This document shows, piece after piece, positions 37,687-46,341 of a stretch of 64,000 nucleotides of DNA. Position numbers and translations under genes: made by a program. Each line of letters starts with the position of its first letter. Position 1 is the first letter of the stretch. A model generated the notes under the pieces. That model did no database searches. It was not told the DNA's origin and saw nothing but the letters and a program-made list of their open reading frames with translations. Location: positions 124,001 through 188,000 of the forward strand of contig NZ_LTAZ01000001.1 of the NCBI RefSeq assembly GCF_001593955.1, given 5' to 3'. Source of the DNA: Halalkalicoccus paucihalophilus (lineage in GTDB: Archaea; Halobacteriota; Halobacteria; Halobacteriales; Halalkalicoccaceae).

Positions 37687-37694
37687 CAATTACC
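37687..37694 (+). promoter_or_regulatory. TATA-like box for the 37-aa microprotein
   Basis: caattacc within an A-rich aaacaattacc, centred about 30 b before ATG 37720 and the only A/T-rich patch in the gap. The spacing fits a leaderless transcript. Confidence 0.4.
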
Positions 37695-37719
37695 GATCGC
37701 GGCTCCGTGAACGGAATCG

Positions 37720-37833
37720 ATGGCAACCGAAGAAGCGGCCACGACGACGGAACTGGAGATGGTAGAACCGATGGGCGAGGCCTGCATGATGGGCGTACAG
37801 TTCGCCTTCGACGCCGCACTCGCGCTGTTTTAG
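37720..37833 (+). CDS. Probable 37-residue microprotein
   Basis: ATG 37720 to TAG 37831-37833 encodes MATEEAATTTELEMVEPMG followed by EACMMGVQFAFDAALALF. It is acidic in the first half, with a Met-rich and then an amphipathic or hydrophobic C-terminus ending in Phe. Codons are GC3-biased like the neighbours, and a TATA-like patch sits at about -30. It ends 3 b before the gatB stop on the other strand. The family is unknown to me. It may be a small membrane-associated or protein-binding peptide, which is inference. Confidence 0.5.
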   Translation: MATEEAATTTELEMVEPMGEACMMGVQFAFDAALALF

Positions 37834-37836
37834 GTC

Positions 37837-39324
37837 CTATCCTTCGAGGCGCTCGCGTAGCAGTCGGTTTACCTGTCCGGGGTCGGCGCTCCCGCCGGTC
37901 TTGCCCATCACCTGGCCGACGAGGAAGTTGATCGCCCCCTCGTCGCCCGACTCGATGTCGTCGACCGCCTCGGGGTTCTCCTTGATCGCCGCCGCGACGG
38001 CGGCGGCGACCGCGTCGTCGTCGGTCTTTCCCAACCCCTCGTCCTCGACCACACTGTCGGGGTCGGCCCCCGAATCGAGCATCTCCCGGAGGACGACCTC
38101 GCGGGCGTTCTTCGCGGTGATCTGCTCCTCCGCTACTAGCTCGACGAGTCGACGGATCTCATCGAGGCGGTCCGCGACGTCGGTGATCGCCATGTCGCGG
38201 TAGTTGAGCTCCCCCAGCAGATCGTCTGCGACCCATGTCGCCGCCAGATTGGACTCGAAATCACTGGCTAGATCCTCGTAGAAGTCCGCGACCTGTTTCG
38301 TCGAGGTGAGTTTCGAGGCAGCCTCCTCGCCCAGCCCGTACTCCTCGCGAAAGCGCTCGCGGCGGGCGTCGGGCAGTTCGGGGATCTCGATCGCCTCCTT
38401 CCAGTCGGCCACCCGCAGTACAGGGAGGTCGGCCTCCCGGAAGTACCGGTAGTCCTTCTCCTCCTCTTTCGAGCGCATCGAGACGGTGATTCCACGGGAC
38501 TCGTCCCAGTGGCGCGTCTCCTGTTCGATCTCGCGGCCTCGACGGACGGCGTTTTTCTGTCGCGTTACCTCGTAGGCCAGCGCCTTTTCGGCACCCTTGT
38601 GACTCGAGATGTTCTTCACTTCCGTCCTGTTGGCCTCCACGAGCGTCTCCCCGTCGATCGATCCGTCGGCCTCGATTTCGTCGCCGGACACCAGCGAGAT
38701 GTTGGCGTCGATTCGAAGCGAGCCGTCGCGCTGGCTGTCGAAGATCCCCAAGTATTCGAGGACCTCCTCGAGTTTGGCGAGGAACACGCGGGTATCGTTC
38801 GGGCTCCGGAAGTCGGGCCGGGTGACGATCTCCATCAGCGGGATCCCGGCGCGGTTGTAGTTCACGAGGGTGTGATCGGCGGTCTCGATGTTCCCACCTT
38901 CGTGCTGGAGGCTTCCCGGGTCCTCCTCGAGGTGAGCGCGCTCGATTTCGATCGCGCGGCGCTCGCCCTCGACCGCGATCTCCAGAACGCCGTCCTGACA
39001 GAGTGGGGCGTCGTACTGGGTGATCTGGAAGTTCTTCGGTAGGTCGGGATAGTAGTAGTTCTTCCGGTGAAATCGGGTCTCCTCGGGGATCTCGGCGTCG
39101 ATGGCCTTCCCGAGCTTCACGGCAGACTCGACGGCGGCCTCGTTTATCACCGGAAGTGCCCCCGGGAGACCGAGACAGGTGGGACAGGTGTGAGTGTTGG
39201 GCTCGGCGTCGGCCAGATCGGTCGAACAGCCACAGAACACCTTCGTGTCGGTCTCGAGCTGGACGTGGACCTCCAGGCCGATCACGACCGCGAAATCGCG
39301 CTGTTGGGTCGCCTGCGCAGTCAT
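37837..39324 (-). CDS. gatB: Asp/Glu-tRNA(Asn/Gln) amidotransferase subunit B
   Basis: 495 aa. With GatA and GatC it converts mischarged Asp-tRNA(Asn) or Glu-tRNA(Gln) to the amide form. Motifs: VIGLEVHVQLETDTKVFCGCSTD, CPTCLGLPGALPVIN (with Zn-type Cys), FHRKNYYYPDLPKNFQITQYD and GIPLMEIVTRPD. The YqeY-like C-terminal tail (about residues 380-495) ends GQVNRLLRERLEG. ATG 39324 gives the usual MTAQ start. GatA and GatC are not in the window. Confidence 0.95.
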   Translation of the reverse strand: MTAQATQQRDFAVVIGLEVHVQLETDTKVFCGCSTDLADAEPNTHTCPTCLGLPGALPVINEAAVESAVKLGKAIDAEIPEETRFHRKNYYYPDLPKNFQITQYDAPLCQDGVLEIAVEGERRAIEIERAHLEEDPGSLQHEGGNIETADHTLVNYNRAGIPLMEIVTRPDFRSPNDTRVFLAKLEEVLEYLGIFDSQRDGSLRIDANISLVSGDEIEADGSIDGETLVEANRTEVKNISSHKGAEKALAYEVTRQKNAVRRGREIEQETRHWDESRGITVSMRSKEEEKDYRYFREADLPVLRVADWKEAIEIPELPDARRERFREEYGLGEEAASKLTSTKQVADFYEDLASDFESNLAATWVADDLLGELNYRDMAITDVADRLDEIRRLVELVAEEQITAKNAREVVLREMLDSGADPDSVVEDEGLGKTDDDAVAAAVAAAIKENPEAVDDIESGDEGAINFLVGQVMGKTGGSADPGQVNRLLRERLEG

Positions 39325-39411
39325 TGGCCGGGCTTCGGCGTCGATCGCATAAAGGCTACCGGGACCGACTCCGACCCGAACGGTTATCTGACGAACAGGT
39401 GTCTGACGCAG

Positions 39412-39419
39412 GTTTATGT
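39412..39419 (+). promoter_or_regulatory. TATA-like box for the coiled-coil protein / smc-scpA run
   Basis: gtttatgt lies 24-31 b before ATG 39443, the leaderless spacing. Because smc starts 17 b after that gene's stop, this is probably the promoter of the coiled-coil gene, smc and scpA. Confidence 0.45.
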
Positions 39420-39442
39420 CCGGCGAGCGAGGTAATAGGGGT

Positions 39443-39667
39443 ATGCCGAACAGAGTCGAGGATCTCGAGACGCGGGTCGAGGAGCTCGAAGCCACGGTAC
39501 GAGGACTGACCGAGGAACTCGTCGAGGCCAACGAGCGCCTGCGCGAACTCGAATCCGAGCACGAAGAGGAGACGGAGATCGAAGAACGCGAGGTCGGAGT
39601 CGAAACCGATAGGAGCGAGGAGACGAAATCGGAAGACGACGCGGCCAACGACATCATCGTCGCGTAG
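39443..39667 (+). CDS. Small acidic coiled-coil protein upstream of smc
   Basis: 74 aa. Heptads run through RVEDLETRVEELEATVRGL and the next 25 residues, then a Glu/Asp tail ends in NDIIVA. It is probably an alpha-helical dimer. Haloarchaeal homologues are known as a small DUF family (DUF7518-type, from memory). The stop is 17 b before smc, so co-transcription is likely. A link with the condensin complex is a guess from position. ATG 39443 is supported by the TATA-like box. Confidence 0.68.
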   Translation: MPNRVEDLETRVEELEATVRGLTEELVEANERLRELESEHEEETEIEEREVGVETDRSEETKSEDDAANDIIVA

Positions 39668-39684
39668 TCCGCGCCGCCCCCATC

Positions 39685-42600
39685 ATGCACATTCGAGAGC
39701 TCGTCCTCGAGAACTTCAAGAGCTTCGGCCGGAAGACCCGCATTCCCTTCTACGAGGACTTCACCACCGTCAGCGGCCCGAACGGCTCCGGTAAGTCGAA
39801 CATCATCGACAGCGTGCTGTTCGCGCTGGGCCTCTCGCGAGCCCGCGGGATCCGCGCCGAGAAGCTCACCGACCTGATTTACAACCCCGGCCACGACGGA
39901 GAGGGCGACGCCGAGGGGCCCCGGGAGGCCAGCGTCGAGGTCGTCCTGGACAACGCCGACGGCACGCTCGCGCGCGAACAGGTCGTGAGCGCCGCCGGCA
40001 GCGAGGACATCGGCGACGTCGAGACCATCTCGGTGCGCCGGCGGGTCAAACGCACCGAGGACAACTACTACTCCTACTACTACCTCAACGATAGATCAGT
40101 CAACCTCTCGGACATCCAGGACCTGCTCGCACAGGCCGGCGTCACCCCGGAGGGCTACAACGTCGTCATGCAGGGCGACGTGACGGGGATCATCAACATG
40201 ACCGCGGGCCAGCGCCGCGAGATAATCGACGAGATCGCGGGCGTCGCGGAGTTCGACGCGAAAAAGGACTCCGCCTTCGAGGAGCTCGAAACGGTCAAAG
40301 AACGTATCGAGGAGGCCGAACTCCGTATCGAGGAGAAACAGGACCGGCTGGACCAACTGGCGGACGAACGCGAGACGGCCCTCGAGTACAAGAGCCTGCG
40401 CGAGGAGAAATCGGAGTTCGAGGGGTATCTGAAGGCCGCCGAACTCGAGGAAAAACGCGCGGAACTCGACGCCAAAGAGAGCCGGATCGAGGAGAAACGC
40501 GAGACGTTAACGGACCTCCGCCGCGACCTCGACGAGAAACAGGGAACAGTAACCCGCTTGCAGGAGGACCTCGAGGACTTGAACGCCGAGATCGAGCGGA
40601 TGGGCGAAGACGAGCAACTAGCAATCAAACGCGAGATCGAAGAGGTCAAAGGCGAAATCAGCCGGTTCGAGGACAAGATCGAGAACAGCGATGAAGCGAT
40701 CGACGAGGCTGAAAACGACCGCAGGGAGGCGTTCGTCGGGATCGATCGCAAGGAGGAGACGATCGCGGACCTCGATACGGAGATCCGCGAGACGAAACTG
40801 GAGAAGGCCTCGGTGAAAGCGGATATTCAGGAAAAGGAGGCCGAGCGCGAGGGGGTAGAAGAGAAAATCGAGGACGTCGACACGGAGTTCGACGAGCTGA
40901 AGGCCGACCTCCGGGAACGGAAGGCCGCCCTCGAAGAAGCTCGCGACGAGCGAAACGAACACCAGCGCGAGCAGGACCGCCTGCTCGACGAGGCCCGCCG
41001 TCGGTCGAACGCGATCAGCGAGAAGGAGGAAGAACGCGAGTCGACCCTCGAAGAGATACCGGAGATCGAAGCCGAGATCGCGGATCTCGAGGACGAGCGG
41101 GGGCGGGCAGCGAAGAACCGCGAGCAGATCGACGCGGTGGTCGAGGACCTCAAGGACGAGAAGCGGGAGCTTCAGGGAACGCTCGATGAACTCGAGGACG
41201 ATCTGCAGGCGAAACAGGGGGAATACGCCGAGCTCGAGGCCAAAGCGGGCGAGAGCGGCGACAGTTCGTATGGGCGGGCGGTCTCGACGATTCTCAACGC
41301 CGGCATGGACGGCGTTCATGGCACCGTCGGCCAATTAGGAGGAGTCGACTCACGGTACGCCACCGCGTGTGAGACGGCGGCGGGCGGGCGACTCGCGAAC
41401 GTCGTGGTCGACGACGACGGGGTCGGTCAGCGCTGTATCGAACACCTGAAATCGCGCAACGCGGGTCGGGCGACGTTCCTCCCGATGACGGAGATGCGAA
41501 CCCGCTCGCTCTCGGCACCGCCGCGCGCGGAGGGCGTGGTCGACTTCGCGTACAACCTCGTCGACTTCGACGACGCGTATGCCGGGATCTTCTCGTACGT
41601 GCTGGGCGACACGCTCGTCGTCGAGGACATCGACACCGCACGGGACCTGATGGGTCAGTACCGACTCGTGACGCTGGAGGGCGAACTCGTCGAGAAGAGC
41701 GGCGCGATGACCGGCGGGAGTCGTTCCGGTTCCCGGTACTCCTTCTCGAAATCGGGCAAAGGGCAGCTCGAACGGGTCGCAGAAGCGATCACGGACTTAC
41801 AGGACCGCCGGGAATCTGTGCGAGCCGACCTCCGCGACGCGGAGGGGCGCCTCGAAAGCGCCCGCGACCGCAAGACGGAGGCGACCGAGCAGGTCCGCGA
41901 GATCGAAAGCGCGATCGAGAAGAAGCGCGGGGCCATCGAGGAGCGAGAGGCGAAGGCCGAGCGGTTGGCCGAGGAGGTCGAGGAACTAGAGGACGCCCGC
42001 GGCGACGTCGACGAGCGGATGAGCGAGATCGAAGAGGAGATCACCGAGGCCACCGGGGAAATCGAGGGACTCGAATCCGAGATCGAGGAGCTCGAAGGCG
42101 AACTCGCCGACTCGGAGATCCCCGAACTCACCGCCCAGCTCGAGGGGATCGACGAGGAGATCGACGGGCTGGAAGACACGCTCGACGAGCATGACGGACG
42201 CCTCAACGAGCTCCAACTCGAGAAACAGTACGCCGAAAACGCCATCGCGGATCTGGACGAACAGGCGTCGAGCGCCGAGGATCGCATCGAAAAGCAGGAG
42301 GAGCGCATCGAGGAGTTCGAGGCCGGAATCGAGGAGCAGGAGGCGCTCTTGGAGGAGAAACGCGAGGCCGTCGAGGAGCTCGAATCGGAGCTCGCGGAGA
42401 AAAAGGAGGACCGCCGCGAACTTCGGGGCACACTCGGGGAGGCGACCGACGAACGGGACGCGGCAAAAGAGCGCGTCGGGGAAACGGAAAGTCGCCTCGA
42501 AGGGCTACAGGCGGGCGCCCGCGGGCTCGAAACCGACATCGCGGACCTTGAGAGCGAGGTCGACGAGTATGACCCCGAGGAGATCCCCGACCACGATACC

Positions 42601-43266
42601 GTCGAAGACCGGATCGAGGAATTAACCGAGGAGATGGAGGCCTTAGAGCCGGTGAACATGCTCGCGATCGACGAGTACGACCGGGTCGAAGGCGAGCTCT
42701 CGACGCTCACGGATCGAAAGCAGGTGCTCGTCGAGGAACGCGAAGGGATCACCGATCGGATCGAGTCCTACGAACGGCAGAAACGCGAGACGTTCATGGA
42801 CGCCTACCGGGCGATCGACGAGCAGTTCCGGGACATCTTCTCCCGTCTGTCGGCCGGCACCGGCGAACTCCACCTCGAAGACGAGGACGACCCCTTCGAG
42901 GGCGGGCTGACGATGAAGGCCCAGCCCGCCGACAAGCCGATTCAACGGCTCGACGCCATGAGCGGCGGCGAGAAGTCCCTGACCGCGCTGGCGTTTATCT
43001 TCGCCATTCAACGCTACAACCCCGCACCGTTCTACGCGCTCGACGAGATCGACGCGTTTCTCGACGCCGCGAACGCCGAGCGGGTAGGGGAGTTGGTCGA
43101 CGAACTGGCGAGCGAGGCCCAGTTCATCGTCGTTTCCCATCGCTCGGCCATGCTCGAACGCTCCGAGCGCGCCATCGGCGTCACCATGCAGGGGGACAAC
43201 GTCAGCAGCGTCACCGGAATCGATCTCGCGGGGACGAACGAGGAGGCCGTGAGCGCCGATGACTGA
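39685..43266 (+). CDS. smc: Chromosome segregation protein SMC
   Basis: 1193 aa. ABC-ATPase of the condensin-like complex. The N-terminal head holds Walker A GPNGSGKSNI (residues 31-40). Two long coiled coils flank the hinge (about residues 525-640; AGMDGVHGTVGQLGG...GGRLANVVVDDD, ending in the MTGGSRSGSRYSFS region). The C-terminal head has the signature LDAMSGGEKSLTALA (about 1090-1104) and Walker B YALDEIDAFLDAAN (about 1116-1129). The gene overlaps scpA by 8 bp. Confidence 0.96.
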   Translation: MHIRELVLENFKSFGRKTRIPFYEDFTTVSGPNGSGKSNIIDSVLFALGLSRARGIRAEKLTDLIYNPGHDGEGDAEGPREASVEVVLDNADGTLAREQVVSAAGSEDIGDVETISVRRRVKRTEDNYYSYYYLNDRSVNLSDIQDLLAQAGVTPEGYNVVMQGDVTGIINMTAGQRREIIDEIAGVAEFDAKKDSAFEELETVKERIEEAELRIEEKQDRLDQLADERETALEYKSLREEKSEFEGYLKAAELEEKRAELDAKESRIEEKRETLTDLRRDLDEKQGTVTRLQEDLEDLNAEIERMGEDEQLAIKREIEEVKGEISRFEDKIENSDEAIDEAENDRREAFVGIDRKEETIADLDTEIRETKLEKASVKADIQEKEAEREGVEEKIEDVDTEFDELKADLRERKAALEEARDERNEHQREQDRLLDEARRRSNAISEKEEERESTLEEIPEIEAEIADLEDERGRAAKNREQIDAVVEDLKDEKRELQGTLDELEDDLQAKQGEYAELEAKAGESGDSSYGRAVSTILNAGMDGVHGTVGQLGGVDSRYATACETAAGGRLANVVVDDDGVGQRCIEHLKSRNAGRATFLPMTEMRTRSLSAPPRAEGVVDFAYNLVDFDDAYAGIFSYVLGDTLVVEDIDTARDLMGQYRLVTLEGELVEKSGAMTGGSRSGSRYSFSKSGKGQLERVAEAITDLQDRRESVRADLRDAEGRLESARDRKTEATEQVREIESAIEKKRGAIEEREAKAERLAEEVEELEDARGDVDERMSEIEEEITEATGEIEGLESEIEELEGELADSEIPELTAQLEGIDEEIDGLEDTLDEHDGRLNELQLEKQYAENAIADLDEQASSAEDRIEKQEERIEEFEAGIEEQEALLEEKREAVEELESELAEKKEDRRELRGTLGEATDERDAAKERVGETESRLEGLQAGARGLETDIADLESEVDEYDPEEIPDHDTVEDRIEELTEEMEALEPVNMLAIDEYDRVEGELSTLTDRKQVLVEEREGITDRIESYERQKRETFMDAYRAIDEQFRDIFSRLSAGTGELHLEDEDDPFEGGLTMKAQPADKPIQRLDAMSGGEKSLTALAFIFAIQRYNPAPFYALDEIDAFLDAANAERVGELVDELASEAQFIVVSHRSAMLERSERAIGVTMQGDNVSSVTGIDLAGTNEEAVSADD

Positions 43267-44071
43267 GATAGTGCCCCCAACGGAATCCGACGAGGAGAGC
43301 GAACCCGTCGAGCTGTTGGTTCAGCTCGCAGAGGAGGGCGAGATCGAGCCGTGGGACATCGACATCGTCGAGGTGACCGACGCCTTCCTCGCGAAACTCG
43401 ACGCGGCAGACCTCCGAACGTCGGGCCGAGCGCTCTTCTATGCGAGCGTCCTGTTGCGGATGAAGAGCGACGAACTGCTGACTGAGGACGAAGAGGAAGA
43501 GGAGTTCGACGACTGGGAGACCGAGATGGGGATGGGGACCGACGAGCCGTTCCCCGAAGACCCGATCGCGGACCTCGAACGCGAGATGGAGCGCCGACTG
43601 GACCGCAAGCAGGCACGCGGCTCGCCCGAGACGCTCGACGAGCTGGTTCGGGAGCTTCGGGAGGCCGAACGCGACTCGTGGTGGAAGGAGTCACGGGAGT
43701 ACGACACCTCGGGCTCGCCCAAGGGTTTCCAGCGGGGCGTCCAGACCCTCGATTACCACTCCGCCGACGAGTTCCGCGCCGAGGAGGAACCGACCGCCGA
43801 GGACGTCACCGGTACCGCTCACGGCGAGGACATCGAGGAGACGATCACCGAGGTGTACGACGCACTCGACGAGCAGTACGGCGCCGGGCGCGAGGAGGTC
43901 CTCTTCGCCGAGATCAGCAGGGCGGGCGGCACGCGCGTCGAGACGTTCCTCGCGTTGCTCTTTCTGGCCCACCGCGGGCAGATCCGCCTGCAACAGGACG
44001 ACCTCTTCGGCGACCTCTGGGTACAGAACCCCGCTGCGAACGCCGAAGGAACAGAAGCGATCGCCGACTGA
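43259..44071 (+). CDS. scpA: Segregation and condensation protein ScpA
   Basis: 270 aa kleisin that bridges the SMC heads. The N-terminal domain is typical: VELLVQLAEEGEIEPWDIDIVEVTDAFLAKLDAADLRTSGRALFYASVLLRMKSDELL. A long acidic/charged linker follows, then a C-terminal winged helix (EVLFAEISRAGGTRVETFLALLFLAHRGQIRLQQDDLFGDLWV). The ATG lies inside the end of smc (8-bp overlap), showing translational coupling and a 1:1 role. ScpB is not adjacent. Confidence 0.92.
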   Translation: MTEIVPPTESDEESEPVELLVQLAEEGEIEPWDIDIVEVTDAFLAKLDAADLRTSGRALFYASVLLRMKSDELLTEDEEEEEFDDWETEMGMGTDEPFPEDPIADLEREMERRLDRKQARGSPETLDELVRELREAERDSWWKESREYDTSGSPKGFQRGVQTLDYHSADEFRAEEEPTAEDVTGTAHGEDIEETITEVYDALDEQYGAGREEVLFAEISRAGGTRVETFLALLFLAHRGQIRLQQDDLFGDLWVQNPAANAEGTEAIAD

Positions 44072-44097
44072 TCGTGTGTCGTGATATCAATCACCAA

Positions 44098-44107
44098 TAT
44101 ATTTATC
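44098..44107 (+). promoter_or_regulatory. TATA-like box for the 32-aa microprotein
   Basis: tatatttatc lies 25-34 b before ATG 44132, a good leaderless spacing. It follows the scpA stop by 26 b. Confidence 0.5.
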
Positions 44108-44131
44108 AGCGGCGGCATAGTATGACAGAGT

Positions 44132-44230
44132 ATGTCACCCACGAAAATCCGCGAACGACTGACCGAGACCGAAGGTCGGGTCGATCCCGAAGAGTTCGTT
44201 TCGGCGCTCGACTACGTCCGCGGGAAGTGA
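44132..44230 (+). CDS. Probable 32-residue microprotein
   Basis: ATG 44132 to TGA 44228-44230 encodes MSPTKIRERLTETEGRVDP, then EEFVSALDYVRGK. It is charged and probably helical. Third-position GC and the Asp/Glu/Arg content match real genes here, while the alternative ATG at 44122 gives a frame with Arg-rich, low-quality coding. A TATA-like box lies at -25 to -34 and another follows for the next gene, so it seems to be its own transcript. The family and role are unknown. Confidence 0.5.
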   Translation: MSPTKIRERLTETEGRVDPEEFVSALDYVRGK

Positions 44231-44280
44231 TCGAGCGCCGAGACACGGCGGTTAGCTGCCCGTATAGTCGGATTATTCTC

Positions 44281-44293
44281 AAAAATATTTATC
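44281..44293 (+). promoter_or_regulatory. TATA-like box for the DoxX gene
   Basis: aaaaatatttatc lies about 37-49 b before ATG 44330. This predicts a short leader of roughly 10-20 b. It is strongly A/T-rich against the genome background and resembles the box 180 b upstream. Confidence 0.45.
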
Positions 44294-44329
44294 ATCTACG
44301 GTGACGATAGATATCTGTAGTAAAACATT

Positions 44330-44818
44330 ATGAGTTTACAGAACAAGAACGACAGGTTGCTCGGTTGGAGTCCGCTGTTCATACGGATCGCGCTCGGGAT
44401 CGTCTTCCTGGTCGCGGGGATCGGGAAGGTCTTCGCGGTCGGGCCGAAGGCCACAGGGATGGCGGGGTTTGCGGGTTTCCTCGCGAGTCTGAGCGTTCCG
44501 ATGCCTACGCTGTTCGCGTGGCTCGTCGGCCTCCTCGAGTTGGTCGGGGGCCTGCTGTTGCTCGTTGGCCTGTTCACGCGGTACGCCGCGGTGTTGCTGG
44601 CGATCGACATGCTCGTCGCGACCTGGCTCGTCCACCTTCCCAGCGGCTTTGCGGTCGGCAACGGCGGCTACGAGTACACCCTGGTGTTGGCACTCGTCTC
44701 GATCGCCCTCGTCTTCAGCGGCCCCGGCCGCCTCGCACTGGAGTACGCGATCTTCGATCACGAACTCCTGCCCGGCAACCGTAGTCGGTCCGAACCCGCC
44801 GGCGAGGTCGATGCCTGA
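44330..44818 (+). CDS. DoxX family membrane protein
   Basis: 162 aa with four membrane helices. The family pattern is SPLFIRIALGIVFLVAGIGKVFAVG, then FAWLVGLLELVGGLLLLVGLFTRYAAVLLAIDMLVATW. DoxX-like proteins take part in redox or membrane-associated thiol metabolism in some species, but the role here is unknown. It ends in a short acidic tail. It is convergent with the MTA phosphorylase gene (45 b between). Confidence 0.85.
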   Translation: MSLQNKNDRLLGWSPLFIRIALGIVFLVAGIGKVFAVGPKATGMAGFAGFLASLSVPMPTLFAWLVGLLELVGGLLLLVGLFTRYAAVLLAIDMLVATWLVHLPSGFAVGNGGYEYTLVLALVSIALVFSGPGRLALEYAIFDHELLPGNRSRSEPAGEVDA

Positions 44819-44863
44819 ACCCGAATCCCGTTTTCTCTCGATCCGTCGCACGAGCTGAGGCTC

Positions 44864-45718
44864 TCAAAGGTACTCGCCGACGAGCGGTTCGACCCGGTCT
44901 CTGGTCTCCTCCGGGATCGCTTCAGTGGGTGTATTGACAGTCCCCTCGAGGGAGGAGTGTGCCTCGCAGGTGTGATCGTCGGGGAGCGTGCGGATCGCCT
45001 CCTCGACGACGGCCTTGATCGTCGCCTGGTTCTTTTCGGCGTTTTCGAGGACTTCCTGAAGGGTGACCTCGCTGTCCTCCTTCCAGACGTCGTAATCGGT
45101 GACGCCCGCGACGGTGGCGTAGGCGATCTCGGCCTCGCAGGCGAGTTTCGCCTCCGGAATCGCGGTCATACCAACCAAATCCCAGCCCTGCGAGCGGTAG
45201 AACTCGCTTTCGGCCTTCGTGGAGTACTGTGGGCCTTCGATGCAGACGTAGGTCCCGCCCTTCGAGACCTCGGCGTCGGTCGCGCTCTCGGCGGCCTCGT
45301 CGAGATGATCGACGAGTTCGGGGCTGTAAGGGTGGGTAAAAGGCTGGTGGACGACGATCCCCTCGCCGTAGAAGGTCATCTCGCGGTGGCGCGTGCGGTC
45401 GACGATCTGGTCGGGGATCACGAGCGTCCCCGGTTCGAGGTCCTCCTTCAGCGATCCGACCGCGTTCGAGGCGAAAATGTGGGTCACGCCGACGGTCTTG
45501 AGCGCGTAGATGTTCGCCCGATAGGGCAGGTTCGTCGGCGAGCGCCCGTGATCCGACCCGTGTCGGGGCAGGAAGGCGACTTCTCTACCCGTATCTCCGA
45601 ACTCGCCGACGGTGACTGGGGCGCTCGGCTCGCCGTAGGGCGTTTCGATCCGTTTTTCGTGCGTGTTTTCGAGGGGCAGTGCCTCGTAGATGCCGCTGCC
45701 GCCGATGAAGCCGATCAT
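44864..45718 (-). CDS. mtnP: S-methyl-5'-thioadenosine phosphorylase
   Basis: 284 aa. Phosphorolysis of MTA to adenine and methylthioribose-1-phosphate in methionine salvage. The phosphate-binding start IGFIGGSGIYEALPLENTH and FLPRHGSDHGRSPTNLPYRANI are intact. ASNAVGSLKEDLEPGTLVIPDQIVDRT and IEGPQYSTKAES are family signatures. An extended C-terminus follows AEIAYATVAGVTDYDVW. Some archaeal relatives prefer inosine or guanosine, so substrate choice is not certain. Confidence 0.9.
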   Translation of the reverse strand: MIGFIGGSGIYEALPLENTHEKRIETPYGEPSAPVTVGEFGDTGREVAFLPRHGSDHGRSPTNLPYRANIYALKTVGVTHIFASNAVGSLKEDLEPGTLVIPDQIVDRTRHREMTFYGEGIVVHQPFTHPYSPELVDHLDEAAESATDAEVSKGGTYVCIEGPQYSTKAESEFYRSQGWDLVGMTAIPEAKLACEAEIAYATVAGVTDYDVWKEDSEVTLQEVLENAEKNQATIKAVVEEAIRTLPDDHTCEAHSSLEGTVNTPTEAIPEETRDRVEPLVGEYL

Positions 45719-45792
45719 ACTCCGATTCGTTTGGCAGTGGTCCTAAACGGTTCGATCCCGGTTTAGAGCGATAGCCACAGCCGTGGTGCCGT

Positions 45793-46203
45793 TCACACCG
45801 GGCTGACCGTGTACGAAAGGCGATACGAATCGGTGAGACGGATCTCCAACACCTCGCCGTCTCCATCCTGTCCGCCGAGTGGAGCGAACGTGATCGACTG
45901 TTCGAGATCCCCCGCAGCGAGTTCGGCGACGAGGGTATACTGTCCATCGGTGGAAAACAGGTCCGTGTACGTCTTCGTCTCGCCCGCGCCGACGAACAGA
46001 TCCGCGGTGACACCTTGTTCGACTTCGTACGCCTCCGGTGGCCCGTCCTCGATACTGAACCGAACGACGTGATCGAGGACGTGGTCGTTCCGAACCGTCA
46101 GTTGCCCCGCTTCGTTTTCGTCCCCGAGACAGCCCGCGATACTGCCCGTAGCGAGTACTCCGGCCATTCCTAAGAGATCCCTTCGTGAGAAACGACTATT
46201 CAT
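45793..46203 (-). CDS. Predicted Tat-exported lipoprotein
   Basis: 136 aa. The signal SRFSRRDLLGMAGVLATGSIAGC has a twin-Arg motif (SRRDLLG, residues 6-12) and a lipobox ending at Cys (about residue 25), so it is predicted to be Tat-secreted and lipid-anchored, as is common in haloarchaea. The mature part is a beta-sandwich (LTVRNDHVLDHVVRFSIEDGPP...GETKTYTDLF). Start ATG 46203 places the RR at the proper place. It lies against a very A/T-rich divergent spacer. Confidence 0.75.
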   Translation of the reverse strand: MNSRFSRRDLLGMAGVLATGSIAGCLGDENEAGQLTVRNDHVLDHVVRFSIEDGPPEAYEVEQGVTADLFVGAGETKTYTDLFSTDGQYTLVAELAAGDLEQSITFAPLGGQDGDGEVLEIRLTDSYRLSYTVSPV

Positions 46204-46320
46204 ATAGGCCACCTGTATAAGAACTAATATTATCTATATAATATTTATATTAAATTATCCTAATATTATTAATTTATGTTGAGAATATAATTCACGCGTG
46301 ATCGTCGTAATCTACAGGTA
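46204..46320. promoter_or_regulatory. A/T-rich divergent spacer
   Basis: About 75 bases (46216-46290) are almost all A and T, with many tata/atta runs, in a GC-rich genome. It separates the minus-strand lipoprotein gene from the plus-strand deaminase gene, so it probably holds both promoters, including TATA boxes in each direction. No coding frame or clear inverted repeat is evident. Confidence 0.5.
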
Positions 46321-46341
46321 GTGCTGAACCGATCCTCCCGC

